A stretch of 35,184 bases of DNA from JAXGPF01 sp964463985 (GTDB lineage: Bacteria; Verrucomicrobiota; Kiritimatiellia; JAAZAB01). The notes under the pieces are model-generated. The model did no database searches, had not been told where the DNA came from, and saw only the letters and a list, made by a program, of their open reading frames with translations. The position numbers and the translations under genes are program-made. This document shows positions 1-8,066 of this stretch, piece by piece. Every line of letters starts with the position of its first letter. The first letter of the stretch is position 1. The DNA lies in contig CAYXEK010000035.1 in assembly GCA_964463985.1 (NCBI GenBank), forward strand, positions 1 to 35,184, given 5' to 3'.

Positions 1-204
1 GGATGCACACCGGGCGCCGGCGATGCCCGCGCTATTATTTTAACCCACAGCATAATCGCGGCGAATGCGGATGGCGTGCCCGTGACGACCTTTTTCCATT
101 ATGACATCATAGCGGAATCGAACGGGCGAACGATCAGCCGGTTGGAAAATTATGCGCCGCCGGCCGGTTGTGAAAATATTGCGATCAGATTAATAACAAG
201 GTAA
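1..204 (+). CDS. C-terminal end of an unidentified protein (5' truncated by the window edge)
   Basis: Frame 1 is open from the first base to a TAA at 202-204, giving about 67 residues that contain the stretch TTFFHYDIIAESNGR and end in IAIRLITR. Codon usage and composition look coding, and the next plus-strand gene starts about 300 bases later. No catalytic motif or recognisable domain falls in this fragment, so the function cannot be named. The alternating hydrophobic/polar pattern would suit the final beta-rich domain of an exported protein, but this is only an impression. The real start lies outside the window. Confidence 0.5.
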   Translation, partial: GCTPGAGDARAIILTHSIIAANADGVPVTTFFHYDIIAESNGRTISRLENYAPPAGCENIAIRLITR

Positions 205-401
205 TAATTAATCTGGTTTCAAAAGTCTAAACATGGATGCTTTGTTTTGCTGAAATTTGGGCAAACATTGGTTTTATCCCGTTTTCGCTTGTTGTCACTC
301 CAGGCAGATTAACGTATAGCGCGTAAAGGCCGTAAACAGGCGCGTCCGTCCAAATACAGTAAAAACGTGAAAATTCAGCAAAATTCGTAGAGTTATTAAA
401 T

Positions 402-430
402 TTGACACGATTGGATTTTCAACGTAAAAA
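402..430 (+). promoter_or_regulatory. candidate sigma70-type promoter for the PHP-like gene
   Basis: A perfect -35 hexamer TTGACA (402-407) is followed after 17 bases by TAAAAA (425-430), a 4/6 match to the -10 consensus. It lies about 80 bases upstream of the GTG start at 510. The rest of the 305-base gap 205-509 is AT-rich and shows no gene. It does hold a box at 282-318 that is also found upstream of the next gene (see findings). Confidence 0.4.
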
Positions 431-509
431 TAAAAATCCATATTGCGCCAGGCTTTTGTAAACAACTCGTATATTGCCGGCATAATATTTCCATGGGAGA
501 TGGATTACA

Positions 510-2171
510 GTGATTATGATGCGTCCAAGGCAGGTTCGCAGAAATAGTGCCATATTAGTGACGGTGTTTGTTTACTCCGGGCTTGTCTGCACCCGGCCAA
601 CCGCGGGACAGGAACATGCATCCGCCGCCCCGAACAAAATTATGAACCCATACGAAAATGTTGACTGGAGCAGCGTCGAACATCTGCATTCCTTTTCCCA
701 TCAGCATGGCGGGCGCGCGCCGGATTATGATGTCAATCCCGAACTATTCTGGGAAATGGGTTTTCGCCATTTCCCTTTTTCCAACTACTATCCTTCCAAA
801 CCTCAACCCTTGCCCGAGAAGTTCCTGGCGCAGCACCCGGACGCCCTCTGGGCGCCCAACGCCGAGCATCATAGCGCTCACGGCCCCGGCCATTTCAATA
901 CGCTGGACAGTTATTACGCCACCGGGCATGGCGAAAGCGCAAGAACGTCATACCGCAATAACCGGACTTCCCCCGTGGCATACGCGTTCGAAAATCTGAA
1001 CCCCTATGACGATAAAAAGCCATGGCTGAGCATTTACCGCCTGGACATGTTTATCAGCGGGAAAGCCGATGCGGCTATAACCTTGGCGGTAGTAGGCGCG
1101 CGCGAGGTTGACCCGGCAACTTACGAACTCACTCCGGACAGCGACCTGCAAAAAAGGAGCATCCCCGTCAATACGCGAATGATCTATCTCCGGGCGGAAT
1201 CCGGCCGGATGCAAGTCCGGTTCGATTTTAATCCGGAAGAAATTACCGACTTGCGCTTTGTCCTGCGGCAGGGCGTCCATCGGCCATGGCGAGATGCTTA
1301 TAAGGCGGCGCTTGACGGCACAATGCAAGATGGCCAGGGCCATCCGATAGAAGGTCTCCGCTTCAGGGACGGGGGCGGTATCACCCTCAACCACACGGGC
1401 GGCCCGCTGGAAGCCACGCTCGAAAAGCTGGCATTCGATCCGCGCGTCCTGGGCATAGAGGTTTGGAACCAGCACCTGGCTTTCGGCCGCAAGGGCACCT
1501 TGGTTTTTTACAACCACTGGGATGAAGTGCTGTCAACTGGGCAAAGATGTTTTGGTTTTTTTGTGCGCGATCATTTTGTTTACGCCCGGGGCCGCAACAT
1601 ACTGCTGGTGCCGGAGTCCGGGGAGCTTTCACGGGAGGCCAGGGAGCATAACGCCGCGCGCGCTTACCGCAATGGAACTTTTTACGGGCTGCTGGGCGCG
1701 CTGGCGACCGACGGCCAGGGACGTAAAACCCCGCCATACGATTACAGTAGTTTCCGATTCGCCCGTATCGCCCTGGAAAAGGATAAAACCGGGAATCCCA
1801 CCGCGGTAACCGTCGCAGTGGCGGGAGCGGATCAGGCCAAAAGGCCGCGCGTGCAGGTGCGTTTCATCACCGACCAAGGCGTGGCCCTCATTGAAAACCA
1901 GCCGCAGGCGGCTTACACACTTTCCCGCGGTCCCGCCGGCCGCATCCTGGAAAAATATGTGAGAATCGAAGCCTTTGCTTATCCCGCAACACATTGCCAG
2001 GGCCAACCGCTCACGGCGGAGACCATGGCATCCATGAACGTGCTGGAGATCAGCCGCCTGCACGATTTTCGCGGGGGCGGTTACAGCGGAACGGTCGATT
2101 CCGACAAGCGCGAGCCTGCGCCGATTCCAATAGTGGATATGCTTTTTTCCCAAGCTGTAATGTTTAATTGA
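510..2171 (+). CDS. exported PHP-fold (polymerase and histidinol phosphatase-like) metal-dependent hydrolase-like protein
   Basis: This is a 553-residue protein with a basic N-terminus and a hydrophobic segment (about residues 12-28), so it is probably exported. PHP-like landmarks appear in order: HLHSFSHQH at 58-66 (the HxH metal motif), WAPNAEHHS at about 114-122, a NHTGGP motif (usually HPGGP-like in this family), GIEVWNQ, and a WDEVLSTGQRCFGF segment typical of the end of secreted PHP domains. In those relatives the last motif ends DxH; here it reads RDHF, so the final metal ligand is shifted or lost. The C-terminal third is beta-rich and unrecognised. The GTG at 510 follows a GGGAGA ribosome site; ATGs at 516 and 519 are alternatives. 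The substrate is unknown. PHP proteins include phosphoesterases, and exported versions with carbohydrate-gene neighbours are common in PVC bacteria. Confidence 0.6.
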   Translation: MIMMRPRQVRRNSAILVTVFVYSGLVCTRPTAGQEHASAAPNKIMNPYENVDWSSVEHLHSFSHQHGGRAPDYDVNPELFWEMGFRHFPFSNYYPSKPQPLPEKFLAQHPDALWAPNAEHHSAHGPGHFNTLDSYYATGHGESARTSYRNNRTSPVAYAFENLNPYDDKKPWLSIYRLDMFISGKADAAITLAVVGAREVDPATYELTPDSDLQKRSIPVNTRMIYLRAESGRMQVRFDFNPEEITDLRFVLRQGVHRPWRDAYKAALDGTMQDGQGHPIEGLRFRDGGGITLNHTGGPLEATLEKLAFDPRVLGIEVWNQHLAFGRKGTLVFYNHWDEVLSTGQRCFGFFVRDHFVYARGRNILLVPESGELSREAREHNAARAYRNGTFYGLLGALATDGQGRKTPPYDYSSFRFARIALEKDKTGNPTAVTVAVAGADQAKRPRVQVRFITDQGVALIENQPQAAYTLSRGPAGRILEKYVRIEAFAYPATHCQGQPLTAETMASMNVLEISRLHDFRGGGYSGTVDSDKREPAPIPIVDMLFSQAVMFN

Positions 2172-2234
2172 AATGCGAGCCACGTGCAAGAGTCTCAAAC
2201 TGGACGATTTGTTTGCTCAAAACATGGAAAATAT

Positions 2235-2264
2235 TTGCCGTCCCTGGTTTTCGCTTGTTATAAT
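2235..2264 (+). promoter_or_regulatory. strong sigma70-type promoter with extended -10, upstream of the beta-helix gene
   Basis: TTGCCG (2235-2240), an 18-base spacer, then a perfect TATAAT (2259-2264) preceded by TG at the extended -10 position. Transcription from here would give an mRNA leader of about 145 bases before the ATG at 2417. Within the leader, TTGGC and GCCAA (about 2382-2402) could pair as a small hairpin just before the ribosome site. No gene is seen in 2172-2416. Confidence 0.6.
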
Positions 2265-2416
2265 TCTTAAATTAGGTGGCGATTAACTTGTATAAAAGTC
2301 AGTTAGTGTCAGCTTGAGGCATTATAGACCAGCGGACTTTGAAATTAACTTAAATAGCAAACTGTTTCTAGCATGCCATTGGCGGTTTAGGTTGTAGCCA
2401 ACGAGAAAGGATAGAG

Positions 2417-3844
2417 ATGCAAGCACTACAGCGCTGTCTGACATTAGCATGGATTATAGGGTTGGGGCTGCCGCTGCCCGGACGCGGCGCGACCACATGG
2501 TATGTTTCAACTTTGGGGCAGGATGCGGCGGCCGGCACGAACTGGCCGACGGCCTTGCGCACAATCAGCAATGCCCTGCACCAGTCCGTTTCAGGAGATG
2601 CGATCCTGGTATCCAACGGCGTATATTTGCTGTCGGCCGAATTGGCGGTCAGCAAAGGCGTTTGGCTGGCCGGCGCCGGCGGCGCCGGCCAGCCATCGCT
2701 TGACGGCAATGGTTCGGTGCGCTGCCTCAACATCAACCATTCCAACGCGGTGGTCACCGGTTTTACCATCAGCAATGGTTATGCCGATGCCGCAATTTAC
2801 GGCGGGGGCGTTTATATCGCTGCCGGAGTGCTCCGCGATTGCCGGGTTAAAGAGAATGTAGGGTTGCATGGCGGCGGCGTATGCCTGAACGGGCCGCTGG
2901 CCCGGGTTGAACGGTGCAGCATTGTCAATAACGTTTCCGACAGAGATTTTTCGTATGGCGGCGGCGGAGTGTTGATCCGGGAAAACGGCGCGGTAATCGC
3001 CTGCGACATCATTTCAAATCGTTGTCCAATTTCCGGCGGGGGAGTGTTTATGGACCAGAACGGGTTCATCTCCAATTGCTTGATCTCCGGCAATGCCGGC
3101 TTGGATGGCGGCGGCATCCTTTTGAGCAGGAAGGGTGTCGTGGCTGATTCTACCATCGCCTGCAATGCGGCCACCAATAGCGGGGGAGGGATTTACTGTT
3201 ATTACGGCGCCGCGGCGCCCGGGGAGGCAGCGATTGAAAATTGTCGTATCATAAGCAACATGGTGACCGAGACCGGTTATCGTTATGGCGGCGGATTATA
3301 CATCCGCAGCGACGCCCGCAACCTCGCGTTGCGCAATAATGTGTTCGCTTATAACTCGGCGCCCTACGGCGGCGGTATCTATTGTTCCGCGCAAAACCGC
3401 GACAACAGCAACACGCTGGCCAATTGCACGATTGTGTCAAACGCGGCAAGCACCAGCGGGGGGGGATTGTATATCGGCGTGACCACGGCGGAGGTCAGCG
3501 GCGTCCACGCCGTTAATTGCTTAATCTATGATAACGCAGCAGGTTTGCAGCCTAATCTTTGCCTGAGCGGAGCCGCCCTGACCGGCGGCGTGGTGTATTC
3601 CTGCTCATATCCCGCAGCGGATATGGGTTCCGGCGAAGGCAATATTACCAATGCGCCGTTATTCAGCGATGACTCTTTCCGGCTGGATTTGCGGTCGCCG
3701 GGCGTCAACGCCGGCACGAACTTGGATTGGATGGCCGGCGCCGTGGATCTTGCGGGATATTCGCGCCGGGATCGTTATTCCGGTGTTGTTGACATGGGCG
3801 CTTATGAAACCGTTCCGCGTGGCGTATTGTTCAAACTGCGTTGA
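2417..3844 (+). CDS. secreted right-handed parallel beta-helix repeat protein
   Basis: This 475-residue protein has a clear signal peptide (MQALQRCLTLAWIIGLGLPLPGRGA). The mature part opens with TWYVSTLGQD and TNWPTALRTISNAL, the usual start of pectate-lyase-like 'polymorphic outer membrane protein/right-handed beta-helix' proteins. At least nine turns carry the motif GGG-[VIL]-hydrophobic-x (GGGVYI, GGGVCL, GGGVLI, GGGVFM, GGGILL, GGGIYC, GGGLYI and so on), spaced about 25-40 residues apart. These are the stacked coils of a beta-solenoid. The C-terminus reads RSPGVNAGTN, DLAGYSRR and VDMGAYE, the standard cap of this family. No anchoring or sorting domain follows, so it is probably released or loosely surface-bound. 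The ribosome site AAAGGA lies upstream of the ATG. A specific enzymatic activity cannot be assigned: these folds include polysaccharide lyases as well as adhesins. Confidence 0.75.
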   Translation: MQALQRCLTLAWIIGLGLPLPGRGATTWYVSTLGQDAAAGTNWPTALRTISNALHQSVSGDAILVSNGVYLLSAELAVSKGVWLAGAGGAGQPSLDGNGSVRCLNINHSNAVVTGFTISNGYADAAIYGGGVYIAAGVLRDCRVKENVGLHGGGVCLNGPLARVERCSIVNNVSDRDFSYGGGGVLIRENGAVIACDIISNRCPISGGGVFMDQNGFISNCLISGNAGLDGGGILLSRKGVVADSTIACNAATNSGGGIYCYYGAAAPGEAAIENCRIISNMVTETGYRYGGGLYIRSDARNLALRNNVFAYNSAPYGGGIYCSAQNRDNSNTLANCTIVSNAASTSGGGLYIGVTTAEVSGVHAVNCLIYDNAAGLQPNLCLSGAALTGGVVYSCSYPAADMGSGEGNITNAPLFSDDSFRLDLRSPGVNAGTNLDWMAGAVDLAGYSRRDRYSGVVDMGAYETVPRGVLFKLR

Positions 3845-3855
3845 TCTGATGTTTG

Positions 3856-3872
3856 GGCGCAACGGTTGCGCC
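3856..3872. terminator. short perfect hairpin between convergent genes
   Basis: An 8-base arm GGCGCAAC and its complement GTTGCGCC are separated by one base (effectively a 7-bp stem with a 3-base loop). It sits in the 34-base gap between the beta-helix gene and the convergent ClpX-like gene. There is no T-run on either side, so its role as a bidirectional terminator is inferred from position only. Confidence 0.35.
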
Positions 3873-3878
3873 GCGGGG

Positions 3879-5495
3879 TTACGCCGGCCCCGGCGGGCCG
3901 GCGGACGCGGGCTTGTCTCTGGCAGCCTTGAAACTCGCCACGATCCATTGGGATAGTTCGCGGTCGGGCGCGGCCAGCATGGCGTCGGTGATGACAAACC
4001 GGGTCTGGCCGGTGTTGTTCGCGATCAGTTTCAGACCGTGCTGGAAGTCGCGGAATTTTTCTTCGCAGATGGCGCGCACCGTCCGGTCTTTCTGGAGGCT
4101 CAGGTCGGCCAGCGCGTTGATGGCGGATTCTTCGAAAACCAGTTCCAGCCCGTGCTCGTTGCGGAAGCGCTCGGCGAAGGCGGCGACTTCCTTCTTCAGA
4201 AGCCCCGCCTGCGCGTGCAGGTTGGCGCGCAGCAGGGCGGCCAGGGCCCCGCCCGGGTCGGCGATGGTGTCGGTTGAGGCTTCCAGGGATTTGACGGCGG
4301 TGGACGGCAACTCGAACTTGAAGTTCCGGAAAATCCGCTCCATGACCGTCATCAGCCCGCGGGCGCCCGTGCGTTCTTCATCGGCGCGCCGCGCAATGGC
4401 GGTGATGGCTTCGCGGGTGAGGCTGAAATCAATGCCGTAGCCGGCGAAGTCCCGACGGTATTGCGTCAGGATGCTGTCTTCCGCTGTAAGCATGATCTGT
4501 TCCAGGTCGGCAGCGGTCAAACCATTGCATACCACGCGCACCGGCAGCCGGCCGATGAACTCCGGCTCGAACCCGGCCTGGATGAAATCAGCGGTGCCCG
4601 CCTTTTTCAGCCATTCGCTGTCGGACCGCGCGGCGCGGCCGGCGGCGGCAAACCCGATCGCGCCGGCCTGCAGCCTTTTTTTCACCAGTTCGCCCAGCGC
4701 GTCGAAGGCGCCGCTGACGATGAACAGGATGTGCCGCGTATTGATCGTGCGTTTGGGCGGCTTGCCGCTGCGCTGCAGTTGCATGATGGCTTCCATCTGG
4801 CCCAGGAGATCGGTCTGGCTTTGCAGGCTGACGTCGGTGTCTTCCATCAGCTTGAGCAGGTTGACCTGCACGCCGCGCCCCGAGACGTCGCGCGCCCCGG
4901 CGTTGCCGGCGGCGGCGATCTTGTCAATTTCATCAATGTAAATAATGCCGTATTGCGCCAGTTCCACATCGCCTTCGGCGGCCTTGACCAGGTCGCGGAC
5001 CAGGTCCTCGACGTCATGCCCCACGTAACCGGTTTCGGAGAACTTGGTGGCGTCGGACTTGACAAACGGCACCCCGATCAGCTTTGAGATGCAGCGGATG
5101 AGGTAGGTCTTGCCCACGCCGGTCGGGCCCAGCAGCACGACATTTTGCTTGGCGTATTCCCGTTCGCGGAGGGTTGGGGTTGCGATGCACTGGCGGGCAT
5201 GGTTGTAATGGTCGCAGATGGCCACGGACAGCACTTTTTTGGCTTCCGCCTGCTGAATGACAAACCGGTCCAGGTAGTCCCGGATTTCGCGGGGCTTATG
5301 ATTGAATTCCCGGATGCAGCGCAACGGGTCGGGCGGCGGCGCTTCCGGCTTGCCTTCGGGCGCCGCCGGCGCGGCGCGTTGTCCGGGAAAATTTCCGCTG
5401 AGACTGTAATGCTGCATGGCGTCTTGAAATTGACGCTGCAAATCCGCCAGCGGGTCGGCCGGTTCCGTTGGGTCTTTTTTTTCGGTTGTGCTCAT
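3879..5495 (-). CDS. ClpX-like AAA+ unfoldase with altered N-terminus and a second C-domain-like segment
   Basis: With the ATG at 5495 the protein has 538 residues; an upstream ATG at 5534 is possible but adds only unconserved residues. Seen: Walker A GPTGVGKT (123-130), pore loop GYVG (156-159), Walker B IIYIDEID (184-191), an IGF tripeptide at 280-282 in the position of the ClpP-docking loop, an arginine-finger region EFIGRLP (about 313-318) and sensor-2 GAR (377-379). These are diagnostic of ClpX-type HslU/ClpX ATPases that feed substrates to ClpP. Two features differ from ordinary ClpX (about 420 residues). The N-terminal zinc-binding domain is replaced by a Pro/Ala-rich segment with no cysteine cluster, and after the normal small domain (about 335-400) a further segment (about 435-512) resembles it again. 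Because the IGF loop is kept, ClpP partnership is plausible, but adaptor and substrate choice should differ. There is no clpP or tig next to it. It is transcribed divergently from kdsD. Confidence 0.8.
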   Translation of the reverse strand: MSTTEKKDPTEPADPLADLQRQFQDAMQHYSLSGNFPGQRAAPAAPEGKPEAPPPDPLRCIREFNHKPREIRDYLDRFVIQQAEAKKVLSVAICDHYNHARQCIATPTLREREYAKQNVVLLGPTGVGKTYLIRCISKLIGVPFVKSDATKFSETGYVGHDVEDLVRDLVKAAEGDVELAQYGIIYIDEIDKIAAAGNAGARDVSGRGVQVNLLKLMEDTDVSLQSQTDLLGQMEAIMQLQRSGKPPKRTINTRHILFIVSGAFDALGELVKKRLQAGAIGFAAAGRAARSDSEWLKKAGTADFIQAGFEPEFIGRLPVRVVCNGLTAADLEQIMLTAEDSILTQYRRDFAGYGIDFSLTREAITAIARRADEERTGARGLMTVMERIFRNFKFELPSTAVKSLEASTDTIADPGGALAALLRANLHAQAGLLKKEVAAFAERFRNEHGLELVFEESAINALADLSLQKDRTVRAICEEKFRDFQHGLKLIANNTGQTRFVITDAMLAAPDRELSQWIVASFKAARDKPASAGPPGPA

Positions 5496-5650
5496 GAAGC
5501 TGTTTCGCGCTGTGATTCGGTTCCCAAATGGCATATTCCATCATGCCGGATTGCATCGGAGTTGGCAAGGTTTTTCCGGGATGCTTCCGGGTATGGGGCA
5601 CGGCTGCGTCATCCTCGTCGTTCCGCTCCGCGCTGGGAATTTTCGAAAGC

Positions 5651-5679
5651 TTGCTTTGCCGGCCGGCTTGGCGTAGTAT
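5651..5679 (+). promoter_or_regulatory. candidate promoter for kdsD
   Basis: TTGCTT (5651-5656), 17 bases, then TAGTAT (5674-5679). Both hexamers are moderate matches. It is placed 70 bases upstream of the kdsD ATG in the 253-base divergent gap shared with the ClpX-like gene. Nothing else was recognised in the gap. Confidence 0.35.
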
Positions 5680-5748
5680 GCCTTCAACCGCGGAGGCCGT
5701 AAACGGCAGGGCGTTCGGTTGGCCGCGGGATGGAGGGATCAACAAGCC

Positions 5749-6720
5749 ATGAAAATCCTGGAACGGGCCCGCAATGTCCTGCAGATCGAAATTGAAGAAC
5801 TGCAGCGGGTCTGCGATAATCTGGATGTCGGGTTCAGCCGCGCGGCGGAATTGATGCTGCAGCGGCTGGCGGACGGCGGCAAAATTGTAGTGGGCGGCGT
5901 CGGCAAAAGTTTCCTGGTGGGACAGAAGATCGCTGCCACGCTGGCCAGCACGGGCTCGCCCAGCGTGGCGATCCATCCGGCGCAGGCCATGCATGGCGAT
6001 ATCGGCATTCTTAACCGCCATGACGTGCTGCTGGGACTGAGTTTTTCCGGCGAGTCCGTTGAACTGCTGGAAATGCTGCCGGTAGTGCGCCGGCAGGGCG
6101 CCGGGATTGTGGCCATGACGGGCATGCCCGAAAGCGCGTTGGCGCGCTTGAGCGATGCGGTGATCGCCATGCGGGTGGCGCGCGAAGCGTGTCCGTTCAA
6201 TATGGCGCCGACGGCCAGTACGACCGCCATGCTGGCTGTCGGCGACGCCCTGGCGATTGTGCTGCTGGAGGCCCGGGGCTTCAAGCGCGAGGATTTCGCC
6301 AAGCTTCATCCGGGCGGCGCCATCGGCCGGGCGCTGCTGCTGCGCGTGTCTGACATCATGCGCGCGGGCGAACGCCTGGCGGCCGTCCCGCTGCAGGCCA
6401 CGCTGAAGGACGCCATCCTGGCCATGACCCGTGCGCGGTCGGGGTCGGTGGGCGTGGTGGACGCCCAGGGTCGGGCGGTTGGAATTTTCACCGACGGCGA
6501 TTTGCGCCGGCTGATCGGCGAGGCGGCGGACCTGCCGTCGCGGCGGGTATGCGAGGTGATGACGGCGCATCCGCTGACGGTGCGCGGCGACGATCTGGCG
6601 GTGGCGGCATTGAAGTTGTACGAGGAGCACAACATAGACGACTTGCTCGTGGTGGATGCGGAAGGACGCCTGATCGGCCTGGTGGATATCCAGGATTTGC
6701 CGAAGTTCAAAATTCTTTAA
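5749..6720 (+). CDS. kdsD: D-arabinose 5-phosphate isomerase (SIS + two CBS domains)
   Basis: A 323-residue protein that interconverts D-ribulose 5-phosphate and D-arabinose 5-phosphate, the first step towards Kdo for lipopolysaccharide. The N-terminal half is a SIS domain with the family signatures GVGKS, KIAATLASTGSPS, HPAQAMHGDIGIL, SFSGES and the C-terminal KLHPGGAIGR. The second half has two CBS repeats (VSDIMRAG... and VCEVMTAHPLTV... ending IGLVDIQDL). The length matches KdsD/KpsF/GutQ (about 320-330). The ATG at 5749 is preferred because GGAGG lies 12 bases before it; an upstream TTG at 5719 is less likely. Its presence implies Kdo-containing LPS, which agrees with the glycosyltransferase genes elsewhere in the window. 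Distinguishing KdsD from KpsF or GutQ by sequence alone is not possible here. Confidence 0.88.
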   Translation: MKILERARNVLQIEIEELQRVCDNLDVGFSRAAELMLQRLADGGKIVVGGVGKSFLVGQKIAATLASTGSPSVAIHPAQAMHGDIGILNRHDVLLGLSFSGESVELLEMLPVVRRQGAGIVAMTGMPESALARLSDAVIAMRVAREACPFNMAPTASTTAMLAVGDALAIVLLEARGFKREDFAKLHPGGAIGRALLLRVSDIMRAGERLAAVPLQATLKDAILAMTRARSGSVGVVDAQGRAVGIFTDGDLRRLIGEAADLPSRRVCEVMTAHPLTVRGDDLAVAALKLYEEHNIDDLLVVDAEGRLIGLVDIQDLPKFKIL

Positions 6721-6764
6721 GAATGCGCCCGTGCCGGTAAATTTAAAAAAAATTAAGATTTTAT

Positions 6765-6793
6765 TTGCATTTTTCAAGGAAACTCAATATACG
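6765..6793 (+). promoter_or_regulatory. sigma70-type promoter of the HU gene
   Basis: TTGCAT (6765-6770), an exact 17-base spacer, then TATACG (6788-6793), 67 bases before the HU start codon. The region between kdsD and this promoter is strongly AT-rich, which fits a highly expressed gene. Confidence 0.55.
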
Positions 6794-6859
6794 TATGGCA
6801 AGTAAAGGTGCTGGGCAGCCCTTGATCTTATTTGTTTAACCAACCAAAGGAGATGCTCC

Positions 6860-7144
6860 ATGGCAGGCAAAGCGAAAACCAAAAGTCAGATCGTCGCGGA
6901 ATTGGCGGAAAAGACGGAAATCACCAAGAAGCAGGCGGCAATGATGCTGGAGACGCTGGTCGCCATGGCCTGCAAGGAAGCCAAGAATGGATTTACCATT
7001 CCGGGTCTGGGCAAACTGGTGATCGTCAACCGCAAAGCGCGCATGGGCCGCAACCCGGCGACAGGCGAGACCATCAAGATCAAGGCCAAGCGCGTGCTGA
7101 AATTCCGGATCGCCAAAGCGGCCAAGGATGCCGTCCTGGGCTGA
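6860..7144 (+). CDS. HU/IHF-family DNA-binding protein
   Basis: This 94-residue basic protein has the full HU fold signature: the N-terminal helical dimerisation part (SQIVAELAEKTEITKKQAAMMLETLV), then FTIPGLGKLVIVNRKARMGRNPATGETI, the beta-arm with the conserved GRNPxTGE, and the C-terminal helix. It would bend and compact DNA and support recombination and replication complexes. The start is fixed by AAAGGAG 7 bases upstream. It forms its own transcription unit, with a promoter at 6765-6793 and a terminator right after. The extra lysine-rich N-terminus (AGKAKTK) is slightly longer than in E. coli HU. HU and IHF subunits cannot be told apart confidently from this sequence. Confidence 0.92.
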   Translation: MAGKAKTKSQIVAELAEKTEITKKQAAMMLETLVAMACKEAKNGFTIPGLGKLVIVNRKARMGRNPATGETIKIKAKRVLKFRIAKAAKDAVLG

Positions 7145-7169
7145 AACTTAAGTTAACCTGATCGGATCA

Positions 7170-7206
7170 AGGGCCGCCCCGGCGACGGGCGCGGCCCTTT
7201 TTCTTT
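7170..7206 (+). terminator. rho-independent terminator after HU
   Basis: A perfect 8-bp stem (AGGGCCGC at 7170-7177 with GCGGCCCT at 7191-7198) is followed by a T-rich run TTTTTCTTT (7198-7206), 25 bases after the HU stop codon. It separates HU from the amidase gene. Confidence 0.85.
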
Positions 7207-7226
7207 AGCCTTGCCGGTTTTCCGAC

Positions 7227-8066
7227 ATGCCAGATGTGTTCCCATGGCCGCGGCGTCCGCTGCGGGTAAGCATGCTCCAGAATGCCGCCGGAGCGGATTT
7301 GGCGTCAAATTTGCGGAGGCTGCAGACGCTGGCGTCAACCGCGCCGTACGCCGATCTGCTGCTCCTGCCGGAATGCTTTGCGGTGCGCGGCGCGCCGGCC
7401 GACCTGCGCGCCGCCGCGGAAATCATTCCGGGCCCTGTATGCGCCTGGTCGGCGGCCCTGGCGCGCCGGCGGCGCGCCTGGGTGCTGGCCGGCAGCCTGC
7501 CGGAAAAATGCGGCGCGCGGATTTTCAACACCAGCTTGCTGTTCGACCGCCGGGGCCGGCTGGCGGCCCGCTACCGTAAAATACATCTTTTCGACTCGCG
7601 GTTGCCCGGCGGACGCGCCCAGCGCGAAAGTGCGGTGTACGCGGCCGGGACGCGGCCGGTGCTGGTTCGGATTGAAGGCTGGCTGTGCGGACTGTCGGTC
7701 TGCTACGATCTGCGCTTTCCGGAATTGTTCCGGCGTTACGCCGATGCGGGCGCGCATCTGTTGTGCGCGCCGGCAAATTTCACGCGCGTTACCGGCCAGG
7801 CCCATTGGGACGTTTTGCTGCGCGCGCGCGCCATCGAAAACCAGGCTTTTGTGCTGGCGCCCAACCAGTGCGGCGCCAACCCGGCCGACGGGGTCGCCGC
7901 CTATGGGCATAGCCTGGCGGTGGATCCCTGGGGGCTGGTGCTGGCGGATGGCGGCGGGCGGGAAGGGGTGGTCAGCGCGGCGCTCCAGCCGGCGGCGTTG
8001 CGGCGGGCGCGGAACTGCCTGCCGGCGCTGGAGCACCGGCGCCGCATCGGGCGCGTCAAGCCATGA
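7227..8066 (+). CDS. carbon-nitrogen hydrolase (nitrilase superfamily; omega-amidase / deaminated-glutathione amidase type)
   Basis: This 279-residue protein keeps the nitrilase catalytic triad: Glu in LLLPECF (E49), Lys in YRKIHLFD (K118) and Cys in SVCYDLRFPE (C159). The combination RYRKIHLFD plus CYDLRFPELFR is typical of Nit1/Nit2-type amidases, which hydrolyse deaminated glutathione or alpha-ketoglutaramate as metabolite repair, rather than true nitrilases. The substrate is therefore inferred from family only. The ATG at 7227 has no good ribosome site; the family homology begins at LRVSMLQNAAG, so a start at ATG 7272 would also keep the core. Its 3' end overlaps the convergent divergent-PAP2 gene by 11 bases. 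Confidence 0.82.
   Translation: MPDVFPWPRRPLRVSMLQNAAGADLASNLRRLQTLASTAPYADLLLLPECFAVRGAPADLRAAAEIIPGPVCAWSAALARRRRAWVLAGSLPEKCGARIFNTSLLFDRRGRLAARYRKIHLFDSRLPGGRAQRESAVYAAGTRPVLVRIEGWLCGLSVCYDLRFPELFRRYADAGAHLLCAPANFTRVTGQAHWDVLLRARAIENQAFVLAPNQCGANPADGVAAYGHSLAVDPWGLVLADGGGREGVVSAALQPAALRRARNCLPALEHRRRIGRVKP

Noticed and set aside
948..1517. Long antisense reading frames opposite the PHP-like gene, and similar long frames opposite or inside many other genes (for example 5296-6777, 9300-10646, 11498-12868, 21237-22298, 25513-27492)
   Set aside because: These are shadows created by high GC at third codon positions. They lack recognisable motifs, are rich in Arg/Pro/Gly/His, and lie opposite genes with clear family signatures.
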